This document shows, piece by piece, positions 1 to 10,227 of a DNA stretch of 64,000 nucleotides. Location: assembly GCF_041916975.1 (NCBI RefSeq), contig NZ_JAYRYK010000001.1, positions 310,001 to 374,000 on the forward strand, read 5' to 3'. Position 1 is the stretch's first letter; the number at the start of each line of letters is the position of its first letter. The position numbers and the translations under genes were made by a program. The notes beneath the pieces are model-generated. The model made no database searches, had not been told where the DNA came from, and saw only the letters and a list, made by a program, of their open reading frames with translations. This DNA is from Sphingosinicella sp041916975. GTDB taxonomy: Bacteria > Pseudomonadota > Alphaproteobacteria > Sphingomonadales > Sphingomonadaceae.

Positions 1-1052
1 CCACGAGCGCTGCAGGGCTGTCTCCTATCGTTGGTGCGCTCGTCGCCGGCCTTGCCATCGCCGAGACGGAATACCGAATGCAGGTGGACGTCACGATCGA
101 GCCGTTCAAGAACCTCGCACTCGGCATCTTCCTGATGACGATCGGCATGAGCATCGATTTCGAGATCATCGTTCAGTACTGGATGCTGCTTATCATAGCC
201 ATCGTTGGCGTGGTTCTGGTCAAGTCACTGGTAACGGGCGGCCTGCTCCGTCTTTGGGGTGCGCCGCGCGGCCTCGCCGCGAACATCGGCCTGCTCATGG
301 CCTCACCGTCCGAAACGACATTGATCGTGCTTGCGGCCGCCCTTCAGGCCCGTGTTATCGACGCTGATACGGCTGCATTTTGGCAGATCGTTACCGCTGT
401 CGGCCTCACCGCGACCCCGCTCCTTGCCCGGATCGGCAGCGATACCGCGCGGCGCGTGGAAGCGCCCCCGCCCGAAATCACACGTGAAGCTTCAGGGAGC
501 GGCGGGCGCACGATCATCGCTGGCTACGGGCGCGTCGGACAGATGGTCGCCGACATGCTGACCCGCCATGAGCAGCCTTTCGTCATTGTCGATGCGGACA
601 TCGACATGGTCGAAATCGGTCGCGAACGCGGACACGAGATCGTTTTCGGCGACGTTGCGCGCCCCGGCCTTCTCGATCACCTCGGCCTCGCGCAGGCCCG
701 ATCGATCGTGCTCACGATGGACGACCCCGTCCAGCTTGTGGCTACAACCCGCAGCGTACGCGCCGCACATCCCGATCTCTGTATCATTGCACGCGCCAAG
801 GACGCGGAGCACGCGGCTCAGCTCTACAAGGCCGGTGCAACCGATGCTGTGCCGGAAACGCTTGAGTCCTCCTTGCAGCTTGCCGAAGCGGTGCTGGTCG
901 ATATCGGCCGCCCGATGGGTCTCGTGATCGCCTCTATCCACGAAATGCGCGAGATCAAACGCAACAAGATCAAGGCGATGGTACCGGACCTTATGCGCGA
1001 ACCGCTGAAGGCCGCATCACGATTGCGCCGGGGCGAGGAAACGGCTGAGTAG
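1..1052 (+). CDS. KefB/KefC-type monovalent cation:proton antiporter, C-terminal part (5' end outside window)
   Basis: The open frame runs in from the left edge, with codons in register from base 3, so the gene begins upstream and the ATG at base 78 is internal. The visible part starts in the last membrane segments of a CPA2-type exchanger (AGLSPIVGALVAGL, then FKNLALGIFLMTIGM). From about residue 165 of the visible part there is an RCK/TrkA-N domain with a Rossmann glycine motif (GYGRVGQ) and the acidic residues expected for NAD(H) binding (IVDAD, FGDVAR). Family members are inner-membrane K+/H+ exchangers gated through this cytosolic domain; which ion is carried here is inferred. It ends 28 bases before the convergent alaS stop. 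Confidence 0.9.
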   Translation, partial: TSAAGLSPIVGALVAGLAIAETEYRMQVDVTIEPFKNLALGIFLMTIGMSIDFEIIVQYWMLLIIAIVGVVLVKSLVTGGLLRLWGAPRGLAANIGLLMASPSETTLIVLAAALQARVIDADTAAFWQIVTAVGLTATPLLARIGSDTARRVEAPPPEITREASGSGGRTIIAGYGRVGQMVADMLTRHEQPFVIVDADIDMVEIGRERGHEIVFGDVARPGLLDHLGLAQARSIVLTMDDPVQLVATTRSVRAAHPDLCIIARAKDAEHAAQLYKAGATDAVPETLESSLQLAEAVLVDIGRPMGLVIASIHEMREIKRNKIKAMVPDLMREPLKAASRLRRGEETAE

Positions 1053-1080
1053 CCGGTAGACACACAACCGGAAGTCGGCG

Positions 1081-3726
1081 TTACGCCGCGAGCGCACCCT
1101 TCACCGCCGCGATGGCATCCGCCGCCTTGTCGCCATCAGGGCCACCGCCCTGCGCCATGTCCGGGCGCCCGCCGCCGCCCTTGCCGCCGAGCGCCGCGAC
1201 GCCCGCCTGCACGAGCGAGACCGCGTTGAAGCGTGCAATCAGATCATCCGTGACGCCGACGGCGATGCTCGCACGGCCCTCGTTCACCGCCACGATCGCG
1301 GCAACGCCCGAGCCGACCTGCTTCTTCGCCTCATCGACAGCGCCGCGCAGATCCTTCGGGTCCAGCCCATCGGCGACGCGCGCCACAAACTTCGTGCCCG
1401 CCACGTCTTCGGCTTCCGCGGCGGGAGCGGCACCCGCGCCACCACCAAGCGCCAACGCCTTCTTGGCGTCGGCGAGCTCACGCTCGAGCCGGCGGCGTTC
1501 CTCGACGAGCGCCTGCACACGTGTCGGAAGCTCGGCGGGCGCCACTTTCAACATCGCGGCGGCCTCGCGCAGCCGGTCTTCCTGCCCTTGCAGATAAAGC
1601 CGAGCAGCCTCGCCAGTCAGTGCCTCGACACGGCGCACGCCGGAAGACACCGCGCTTTCGCTGATGATCTTGACGAGGCCGATGTCGCCGAGCGCGCGCA
1701 CATGCGTGCCGCCACACAGCTCCACCGAATAATCCGCTTCCACATTGCGGCCCATCGAAAGCACGCGCACCTCGTCGCCGTACTTCTCGCCGAACAGCGC
1801 CATCGCGCCGGCTTCGATCGCGTCGGCATGGCTCATCAGGCGCGTGTTCACCGCCGCATTGCCGCGCACCTGCGCGTTGACGTCCGCCTCGACGAGCGCG
1901 ATTTCTTCGGGCGTCAGCGCCTTCGGGTGACTGAAATCGAAACGGAAGCGATCTTCCGCGACGAGCGACCCCTTCTGCGTGACATGCGCGCCGAGCCGAT
2001 TGCGAAGCGCCGCGTGCAGCAGGTGCGTCGCCGAATGGTTGGCGCGGATACGGTCGCGGCGTGCGGCATCGACATCGAGCTGGACGACATCGCCGACGCG
2101 CACGTTGCCCTCGGCAATGCGTGCCTGATGCGCGTGAAGCTTGCCGAGCGGCTTCGACGTCGTTTCGACAACGGCCTTGAGGCCGCCCGCCGTGATCGTT
2201 CCCGCGTCGCCGGTCTGGCCGCCGGATTCTCCATAAAACGGCGTCTGGTTGGTGAGGATGACGACCGTGTCACCGGCGGCGGCTGCATCCACGCGCGCGC
2301 CGTCCTTGACGATGGCGATTACCTCGCCCTGCGCAGTGTCGGACGTGTATCCGGTGAACTCGGTCGCGCCGAATTCCTCGGCGATGTCGAACCACACGCC
2401 CTCGTCAGCCTGTGCGCCGGAACCGGCCCAGGCGGCGCGCGCCGCGGCCTTCTGCGCGGCCATCGCCGTGTCGAACCCGGCCTTGTCGACCGACTGGCCC
2501 TGACGGCGCAACGCATCCTCGGTGAGATCGAGCGGGAAGCCGTAGGTGTCGTAGAGCTTGAACGCCGTCTCGCCGGGCAGCACGGCGCCCTCGCCCATCC
2601 CCGCCGTCGCCTCGTCGAGCAGACGGAGACCCGTCTCCAGCGTCTGCCGGAAGCGCGTTTCCTCGAGCTTCAGCGTCTCCTCGATCAGCGGCTGCGCGCG
2701 CGTCAATTCGGGGAAGGCCGCACCCATCTGGCTGACGAGCGACGGCACGAGCCGGTACATCAACGGATCCTTGGCGCCGAGCAGATGCGCGTGCCGCATG
2801 GCGCGGCGCATGATACGGCGCAGCACATAGCCCCTGCCCTCGTTCGACGGCAGCACGCCGTCCGCCACCAGGAAACCGCTGGCGCGCAGGTGATCGGCGA
2901 TGACACGGTGCGAGGCCGACATCGGGCCCTTCGCATCGGTCTTCGTCATCTCGGCGGTTTCGCCGATCAGCGCCTGGAACAGGTCGATCTCGTAATTGTC
3001 GTGCGTGCCCTGCAGCACGGCGGCGACGCGCTCCAGCCCCATGCCGGTGTCGATCGACGGGCGCGGCAGGTCGCGCACGATTTCACCCGCCTCCTGCTCG
3101 TACTGCATGAACACGAGGTTCCAGATCTCGACGAAGCGATCGCCGTCCTCGTCCGGGCTGCCGGGAGGACCGCCGGGGATGTGATCGCCGTGATCGAAGA
3201 AAATCTCCGAACACGGCCCGCACGGGCCGTTATCGCCCATTGCCCAGAAATTGTCCTTGGTGGCGATGCGGATGATGCGGCTGTCGGGCAGCCCGGCGAT
3301 CTTCTTCCACAGCGCAAAGGCATCGTCGTCGGTATGGTAGACGGTCACCGTCAGCCGGTCCGGCGAGATGCCCCATTCCTTGGTAATGAGGGTCCACGCG
3401 AGGGTGATCGCGCGTTCCTTGAAATAATCGCCGAAAGAAAAATTCCCCAGCATTTCGAAGAACGTATGGTGCCGCGCCGTATAGCCGACATTGTCGAGAT
3501 CGTTGTGCTTGCCGCCCGCGCGCACGCACTTCTGGCTGGACACCGCGGTGCTGTAGGGGCGCGTCTCAAGGCCGGTGAACACGTTCTTGAACGGCACCAT
3601 GCCCGCGTTCACGAACATCAGCGTCGGGTCGTTCTGCGGCACCAGCGGCGCGGAAGGCACGCGCATGTGCCCCTCGCCCCCGAAAAAGTCGAGAAATGAG
3701 CGGCGTATGTCGTTCGTGGAGGTCAT
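1081..3726 (-). CDS. alaS: Alanyl-tRNA synthetase
   Basis: This enzyme charges tRNA-Ala with alanine in the cytosol. The 881-residue protein has the usual family length and order. The class II catalytic core opens with RRSFLDFFGGEGH, the editing domain carries its metal ligands HSATHLLH near residue 565 and CGGTHV near residue 671, and a Gly-rich C-Ala domain closes the protein. An in-frame ATG nine bases upstream (3735) would add Met-Leu-Ala; the ATG at 3726 gives the usual MTSTNDIR start. The gene is divergent from the EF-G-like gene, with about 200 bases between the starts. recA lies about 2.5 kb away on the same strand, an association common in alphaproteobacteria. Confidence 0.97.
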   Translation of the reverse strand: MTSTNDIRRSFLDFFGGEGHMRVPSAPLVPQNDPTLMFVNAGMVPFKNVFTGLETRPYSTAVSSQKCVRAGGKHNDLDNVGYTARHHTFFEMLGNFSFGDYFKERAITLAWTLITKEWGISPDRLTVTVYHTDDDAFALWKKIAGLPDSRIIRIATKDNFWAMGDNGPCGPCSEIFFDHGDHIPGGPPGSPDEDGDRFVEIWNLVFMQYEQEAGEIVRDLPRPSIDTGMGLERVAAVLQGTHDNYEIDLFQALIGETAEMTKTDAKGPMSASHRVIADHLRASGFLVADGVLPSNEGRGYVLRRIMRRAMRHAHLLGAKDPLMYRLVPSLVSQMGAAFPELTRAQPLIEETLKLEETRFRQTLETGLRLLDEATAGMGEGAVLPGETAFKLYDTYGFPLDLTEDALRRQGQSVDKAGFDTAMAAQKAAARAAWAGSGAQADEGVWFDIAEEFGATEFTGYTSDTAQGEVIAIVKDGARVDAAAAGDTVVILTNQTPFYGESGGQTGDAGTITAGGLKAVVETTSKPLGKLHAHQARIAEGNVRVGDVVQLDVDAARRDRIRANHSATHLLHAALRNRLGAHVTQKGSLVAEDRFRFDFSHPKALTPEEIALVEADVNAQVRGNAAVNTRLMSHADAIEAGAMALFGEKYGDEVRVLSMGRNVEADYSVELCGGTHVRALGDIGLVKIISESAVSSGVRRVEALTGEAARLYLQGQEDRLREAAAMLKVAPAELPTRVQALVEERRRLERELADAKKALALGGGAGAAPAAEAEDVAGTKFVARVADGLDPKDLRGAVDEAKKQVGSGVAAIVAVNEGRASIAVGVTDDLIARFNAVSLVQAGVAALGGKGGGGRPDMAQGGGPDGDKAADAIAAVKGALAA

Positions 3727-3923
3727 GGCGAGCATGTAGTCGAGGACCGCGCTCTACTCAAGGCGACAGAATGACGGGCATGCGCGACCATTCCCCCTTG
3801 CGCTCACGGCGCAACAGGCAGACGCTGGCGATGTTGTGCCGCACGCGTTGCCGGCCCAATGCACGAGGCCGAAACCGGGCGGCGATCAACCAGTATGGGC
3901 AACCAGCATGGGGAGATCGTGAC

Positions 3924-5951
<2,028 letters not shown>

Positions 5952-5976
5952 TGGAGCTTTGGAGTGAAGATAAGAT

Positions 5977-6005
5977 TTGATATTGCGAATTAAACGCAAT
6001 AAAGA
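5977..6005 (+). promoter_or_regulatory. Candidate promoter with a dyad operator in its spacer, in front of a putative small RNA
   Basis: TTGATA (5977-5982) and TAAAGA (6000-6005) are 17 bases apart, a workable -35/-10 spacing. The spacer is almost filled by a perfect inverted repeat, TATTGCG (5981-5987) and CGCAATA (5995-6001), around a 7-base AT loop. A dyad in this position is where a repressor would be expected to bind. It starts only about 25 bases after the EF-G-like stop codon. The motifs are seen; promoter activity is inferred. Confidence 0.4.
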
Positions 6006-6011
6006 ATGAAA

Positions 6012-6120
6012 GACCGGTGATTTTCCCTCCCGGTTTCGTCCGTTTCGGCCTCCCACCCTCCCTCGGCCGTCGGATCGTCCCTGGCCGGAGCATGAGATTT
6101 CGTGCTCCGGTCCCTTTTCC
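6012..6120 (+). ncRNA. Candidate small RNA with CU-rich (anti-Shine-Dalgarno-like) loops
   Basis: No coding frame explains this stretch. Three stem-loops follow in order. The first has ACCGG (6013-6017) with CCGGT (6030-6034), extendable by a wobble and an A-T pair, with CCCTC in the loop. The second has CGGCC (6046-6050) with GGCCG (6065-6069) and a 14-base loop containing CCCACCCTCCC. The third has GGCCGGAGCA (6083-6092) with TGCTCCGGTC (6103-6112) followed by CCTTTT, a terminator shape. CCUCC-type loops in a row are the hallmark of several alphaproteobacterial trans-acting small RNAs. The alternative is simply the 3' UTR and terminator of the EF-G-like gene, since no other terminator is seen between. 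Confidence 0.42.
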
Positions 6121-6185
6121 CTCCCATCGCAGACGGTGCCTCGCGGCAAGATCATCGGCAAGTAGCTTCTGTACCGGAAACGAAA

Positions 6186-6208
6186 GAGGCCGCCCTGGGG
6201 GCGGCCTC
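6186..6208 (-). terminator. Rho-independent terminator of recA
   Basis: A perfect 9-bp stem, GAGGCCGCC with GGCGGCCTC, closes a 5-base loop 25 bases after the recA stop codon. On the minus strand it is followed by TTTCGTTT. Position, strength and the T-rich tail fit an intrinsic terminator. Confidence 0.8.
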
Positions 6209-6232
6209 GGCGGGGACGCTGGGAAGGGCCGC

Positions 6233-7294
6233 CTATTCGTCGCTGTCTACATCGGGGCCTGCGGTGAGCAGGGCTTCGGAAATGCCGGCGGCATTGTCGC
6301 GGATCGCCTTTTCGATCTTCTCGCGCATCTCGGGATTGTCGCGCAGGAACTGCTTGGCGTTCTCGCGGCCTTGCCCAATGCGGGTCGAATCGTGGCTGAA
6401 CCACGCGCCCGACTTCTCGACGATGCCGATCTTGACGCCGAGATCGAGGATTTCACCGACCTTGGAGACGCCTTCGCCGTACATGATGTCGAACTCGACC
6501 TGCTTGAACGGCGGCGCCACCTTGTTCTTCACCACCTTCACGCGTGTCGCGTTGCCGACGATTTCGTCGCGGTCCTTGATCTGGCCGGTGCGGCGAATGT
6601 CGAGACGAACGCTCGCGTAGAACTTGAGCGCATTGCCGCCCGTCGTCGTTTCCGGGTTGCCGTACATGACGCCGATCTTCATGCGCACCTGGTTGATGAA
6701 GATGACGATGCAGCGCGAGCGGCTGATCGATCCCGTGAGCTTGCGCAGTGCTTGGCTCATCAGGCGCGCCTGCAGGCCGACATGGCTGTCGCCCATCTCG
6801 CCTTCGATTTCCGCCCGCGGCACAAGCGCGGCAACCGAGTCGACAACGAGGATGTCGATGGCGTTCGAACGCACCAGCGTGTCGGTGATCTCCAGCGCCT
6901 GCTCACCCGTGTCGGGCTGCGAGACGATGAGGTTGTCGACGTCGACGCCGAGCTTCTTCGCATAAACCGGATCGAGCGCATGTTCGGCATCGATGAACGC
7001 TGCCGTGCCGCCGCCCTTCTGCGCCTCGGCGATGGCATGGAGCGCAAGCGTCGTCTTGCCCGAGCTTTCCGGGCCGTAGATCTCGATGACGCGACCGCGC
7101 GGGAAACCCCCGACGCCAAGCGCGAGGTCAAGCCCCAGCGAACCCGACGAAATCGCTTCGATCTCAAGCGCGTCGCGCTGACCGAGCTTCATTGCCGAGC
7201 CTTTGCCGAATGCCCGGTCGATCTGCGCCAGAGCCGCGTCGAGAGCCTTTTGCTTATCCATGCCTGATTCCACCACCCGAAGCGCTGATGCCAT
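6233..7294 (-). CDS. recA: RecA recombinase
   Basis: This protein forms ATP-dependent filaments on single-stranded DNA, carries out strand exchange and triggers LexA self-cleavage. It has 353 residues: the N-terminal helix region MDKQKALDAAL, Walker A GPESSGKT at residues 74-81, a Walker B region (DILVVDSVAAL), the L1/L2 loop region and an acidic C-terminal tail (DVDSDE). The ATG at 7294 is preceded by AGGAGG with ideal spacing; the frame is open to 7333 but lacks such a site. It is a single gene between cckA and its own terminator, with an SOS box upstream. Confidence 0.98.
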   Translation of the reverse strand: MASALRVVESGMDKQKALDAALAQIDRAFGKGSAMKLGQRDALEIEAISSGSLGLDLALGVGGFPRGRVIEIYGPESSGKTTLALHAIAEAQKGGGTAAFIDAEHALDPVYAKKLGVDVDNLIVSQPDTGEQALEITDTLVRSNAIDILVVDSVAALVPRAEIEGEMGDSHVGLQARLMSQALRKLTGSISRSRCIVIFINQVRMKIGVMYGNPETTTGGNALKFYASVRLDIRRTGQIKDRDEIVGNATRVKVVKNKVAPPFKQVEFDIMYGEGVSKVGEILDLGVKIGIVEKSGAWFSHDSTRIGQGRENAKQFLRDNPEMREKIEKAIRDNAAGISEALLTAGPDVDSDE

Positions 7295-7378
7295 TGTCCG
7301 GTCCCTCCTAGTGGGCTGACGAAGCCGTTTCAATGAAGGATCGTGTACGTGGTTTGTTCCGCACGCGCAAGCATTTTT

Positions 7379-7393
7379 GTTCTATTTTCGTTC
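7379..7393 (-). promoter_or_regulatory. LexA operator (alphaproteobacterial SOS box) of recA
   Basis: On the plus strand the sequence reads GTTC-N7-GTTC (halves at 7379-7382 and 7390-7393), the direct-repeat SOS box established for alphaproteobacteria. It lies about 85 bases upstream of the recA start and just beyond the cckA stop codon, so it fits LexA control of recA. Confidence 0.82.
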
Positions 7394-7394
7394 T

Positions 7395-9863
7395 TTACTT
7401 GGCTGTAGCTGCTTCGGGTGTCGTGCGCGCCTTGCCGCGGGCGATCTCGTGCCGCACCTTGTCGGAAAGCTCCTGCACAGAGAACGGCTTGGCAAGGAAC
7501 GCGACATCGGGAACGTCGATCGACTTCCGAAGCTGTTCCTCGGCGTAGCCCGACATGAAGATGATCTTGAGATCGGGGAACGTCTTTCGCGCGTGCTGGA
7601 CGAGCGTCGGCCCGTCCATCGTGGGCATTACCACGTCGGAAATCAGCAGGTCGACGCCCTCTGGCATACGTTCCAGAATCTCCAGCGCCTCCTCACCGTG
7701 CCCGGCGGTCAGTACCTCGTAGCCCTTGCGCGTCAATGCGCGCTCGGCGACGGCGCGGACCATCGCCTCGTCCTCCACGAGCAGAATCTTGCCCTGCCCC
7801 CAAGGATCACCGCCGTCCTCGCCCGCTGCGGCCGTCGCAGCCTCCGGCAGCGCTTCCTGCGCGGGCAGGTAGATCGTGAAGGTGGTGCCGCCGTCAACGA
7901 CGCTGTCGGCAAAGATGTAGCCGCCCGACTGCTTGACGATGCCGTACACCGTGGAAAGCCCAAGGCCGGTGCCGCGCCCGACCTCTTTGGTGGTGAAGAA
8001 CGGTTCGAAGATCTTGCCGAGAATCTCGGGCGAAATGCCGGTGCCCGTGTCCTTCACGGCGATCGCGACATATTCTCCCGAAGGCATACCCTCGCGGTCG
8101 AGCTTCTTCGCCTCGCGGGCCGAAACCGCAAAGGTCGAGATCGTGAGTTCGCCGCCGTCGGGCATCGCGTCGCGCGCGTTCACCGCGAGGTTGACGATCA
8201 CCTGCTCCATCTGGCCGGGATCGGCGCGCACCGGCGCGAGACTGCGGCCATGCTTCACGGTGAGCGTCACCGTCTCGCCGAGCAGGCGCTTCAAAAGATG
8301 GCTGAGTTCGCCGACGATGTCCGATACGTGGATAAGCTGCGGTCGCAGCGTCTGCTGGCGCGAGAAGGCGAGGAGCTGGCGCACGAGGTTCGCGGCACGG
8401 TTCGCGTTCTGGCGAATCTGGTTGATGTCGTCGAAGTCGCTGTCGCCCGGCGTGTGGCGGAGCAACATGAGGTCGCAGTAACCGATCACGGCTGTGAGGA
8501 TGTTGTTGAAGTCGTGCGCGACGCCGCCGGCGAGCTGGCCCACCGCCTGCATCTTGGTCGCCTGCGCGATCTGCTTTTCGAGCTTCAATTGCTCCTGATT
8601 GTCCTTCAGCGACAGCACGACGGCAGGGCCGCCGGCGCCCGGCGCCTTGCCGACGGTGAACGCAACGGGCTCCTCGGGCTTGTGCTTCAGCCGCACGCGA
8701 AGGTCGCGCGCGCGCTCGATGGAGGCGGCGGCGCGGCGCACCGCATCCGACACCATCGTCTTGTCCTCATCGACGACGAGATCGCTCGGGTAGCGCAGTT
8801 CGCTCCCCTCCTCGACGCCTGCGATGGCCGCGAAGCTCTCGTTCATGAACGTGAAGCGGCCGTCGCGATCGGCGAGCGCAAGCCCGATCGGCAGCACCGA
8901 AAGCAGCGCGGGCAGGCTGTCGGGCACAGGCGTCACGGCCTCTGCCGCCGCACTGCCTTCGCGCAGGATCAGGAATACGTAGGCGCTTGTGCCCGCCTCT
9001 TTCTGGTTGCCGAGTGGAAGTTCGATGAGGCGCACGGGAATGTTCGCGCCGCCGCCGGTCTTCATGCGCCGCGCGCCGTCCTCCCCCGCCTCCAGAATAT
9101 CGACGAGGTTGGTCGGCACGCGCCCTGCGGTGCCGGTGATGGCGTTCTTGAAGGCGCCGTTCGCGGCGATGATCTCACCGGAGGGGTCGGCCATCACGAC
9201 CATCAGCCCGGCGCTGCCGAGCCAGATGCCCGCCGGGCCTTCGAGCAGCGCGACCGTGTCGTCCATCGCCTTCTCGGCGGTGCCGCGCCGGAGCGTCCAC
9301 AAGAGATAGTTCCGCGCCGTATCCGCGGGCCGCACCGACACGCGCAGTTTGCGCCGTGCGCCGCTGACGGTCTGTTCGATCTCGGCAAAGCCGTTGCCGT
9401 CGCGCCTCGCCTGCTCGGCAATGTTGGCAAGGCGGCCGCGGCTCGCTTCGTCCTCGCCCGCGAGATCGAAGGGCGAAGGATAGCCGTCGCAGCGTGTGCC
9501 ATAGGCGGCGTTCGCACAGACGAGCTTGCCCTCCGCGTCGGTAACGGCGAGCGCGTCGCTGCGCGAATCGAGCGCGGTGCGCATCATCGTCCAGTCGACG
9601 CCGCCGACACCGCGCCGCGCCCTGCCGAGCGCCGAAAAATAAGCGACCACCGCTGACGCGAGGATCATCGCGCCGTAAAGCGAGGCGATCTCCCACGAAT
9701 CCATCGCCCAGCCGACGAGCACGGTGGAAACGAGGCCGAGCAGCACCGCGCCCGCGATCACCAGCGCCATATGGCGCTGCGCACCGGGCAGGCGCGGCCA
9801 CTCGATCGGATCAGGAAGATCCTCTGTGCTGGCCGGAAACCGGGAGTCGGTGCTTATCGTCAT
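7395..9863 (-). CDS. cckA: Hybrid sensor histidine kinase, CckA type
   Basis: CckA starts the phosphorelay CckA-ChpT-CtrA/CpdR that controls cell cycle or motility genes in alphaproteobacteria. Two membrane helices lie at about residues 30-75, followed by PAS-like sensor regions. The HisKA box AHDFNNIL has its histidine near residue 449. A HATPase domain carries DTGTGIS and GRGTGLGLS, and a C-terminal receiver has LLVEDE near 692 and phospho-acceptor SDVVMP near 741. The ATG at 9863 (MTISTDSR) is taken as start; a GTG at 9941 would add 26 poorly structured residues and bring the gene within 12 bases of the small ORF upstream. The gene identity rests on domain order and the typical H-box. Confidence 0.9.
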   Translation of the reverse strand: MTISTDSRFPASTEDLPDPIEWPRLPGAQRHMALVIAGAVLLGLVSTVLVGWAMDSWEIASLYGAMILASAVVAYFSALGRARRGVGGVDWTMMRTALDSRSDALAVTDAEGKLVCANAAYGTRCDGYPSPFDLAGEDEASRGRLANIAEQARRDGNGFAEIEQTVSGARRKLRVSVRPADTARNYLLWTLRRGTAEKAMDDTVALLEGPAGIWLGSAGLMVVMADPSGEIIAANGAFKNAITGTAGRVPTNLVDILEAGEDGARRMKTGGGANIPVRLIELPLGNQKEAGTSAYVFLILREGSAAAEAVTPVPDSLPALLSVLPIGLALADRDGRFTFMNESFAAIAGVEEGSELRYPSDLVVDEDKTMVSDAVRRAAASIERARDLRVRLKHKPEEPVAFTVGKAPGAGGPAVVLSLKDNQEQLKLEKQIAQATKMQAVGQLAGGVAHDFNNILTAVIGYCDLMLLRHTPGDSDFDDINQIRQNANRAANLVRQLLAFSRQQTLRPQLIHVSDIVGELSHLLKRLLGETVTLTVKHGRSLAPVRADPGQMEQVIVNLAVNARDAMPDGGELTISTFAVSAREAKKLDREGMPSGEYVAIAVKDTGTGISPEILGKIFEPFFTTKEVGRGTGLGLSTVYGIVKQSGGYIFADSVVDGGTTFTIYLPAQEALPEAATAAAGEDGGDPWGQGKILLVEDEAMVRAVAERALTRKGYEVLTAGHGEEALEILERMPEGVDLLISDVVMPTMDGPTLVQHARKTFPDLKIIFMSGYAEEQLRKSIDVPDVAFLAKPFSVQELSDKVRHEIARGKARTTPEAATAK

Positions 9864-9953
9864 CGTGTGGTGGTCATCCGCGCAAGGCTGCTCCCGGTCA
9901 AGCCCGCTCGCGCGGAACGGATGCTGCGCCGGGTCGGCCACCCGATCGGCATC

Positions 9954-10160
9954 TCAGGCAGGCATCCGCAGCAGGTCGCGGTAGGCCGCAATCAGCCTGT
10001 CGTCGGCGTCACAGGGCGCAACTGCAGGCATGGAACGCAAGGCACGCGGAGCGGGCTGCGCGAGAACGGGCGGCAATGCCCTATGGTGCGGACGGGCGCG
10101 AAACAGGCCCGCCAGCTTCACGCCGATGATTTCCGCCAGAGACGGTCCACGCTCGATCAT
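9954..10160 (-). CDS. Small hypothetical protein upstream of cckA
   Basis: A 68-residue ORF begins MIERGPSLAEIIG and ends RDLLRMPA; it is Arg/Pro/Ala-rich in the middle and has no signal peptide or membrane helix. A GAGGG-containing ribosome site precedes the ATG, and the gene is co-directional with cckA and close to it, so the two could share a transcript. I do not recognise the family. Its amphipathic ends and non-shadow position favour a real gene, but chance in GC-rich DNA is not excluded. Confidence 0.45.
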   Translation of the reverse strand: MIERGPSLAEIIGVKLAGLFRARPHHRALPPVLAQPAPRALRSMPAVAPCDADDRLIAAYRDLLRMPA

Positions 10161-10183
10161 GCCCTACCCTCGACGATTCATGG

Positions 10184-10198
10184 ATAATTTCGGGTTAA
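10184..10198 (-). promoter_or_regulatory. Candidate CtrA binding site upstream of the cckA operon
   Basis: On the minus strand the sequence reads TTAA-CCCGAAA-TTAT, one base away from the CtrA consensus TTAA-N7-TTAA. It lies 24 bases before the small ORF that precedes cckA, in the divergent space shared with the MFS gene. The match is seen; binding is inferred. Confidence 0.3.
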
Positions 10199-10227
10199 CC
10201 CCTGAATGAAGTTTTTCCCGTGCTGAC

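Noticed and set aside
1053..1071. Terminator between the antiporter and alaS
   Set aside because: Only a 5-bp CCGGT/ACCGG stem with a long loop and no T-run is present.
1588..3699. Long plus-strand open frame opposite alaS
   Set aside because: It is the antisense frame of a clearly real gene in GC-rich DNA, with an Arg/His-rich composition and no motif. The same applies to 7377-9656, 4761-6404, 17389-19044, 19832-21391, 34830-37052 and similar frames.
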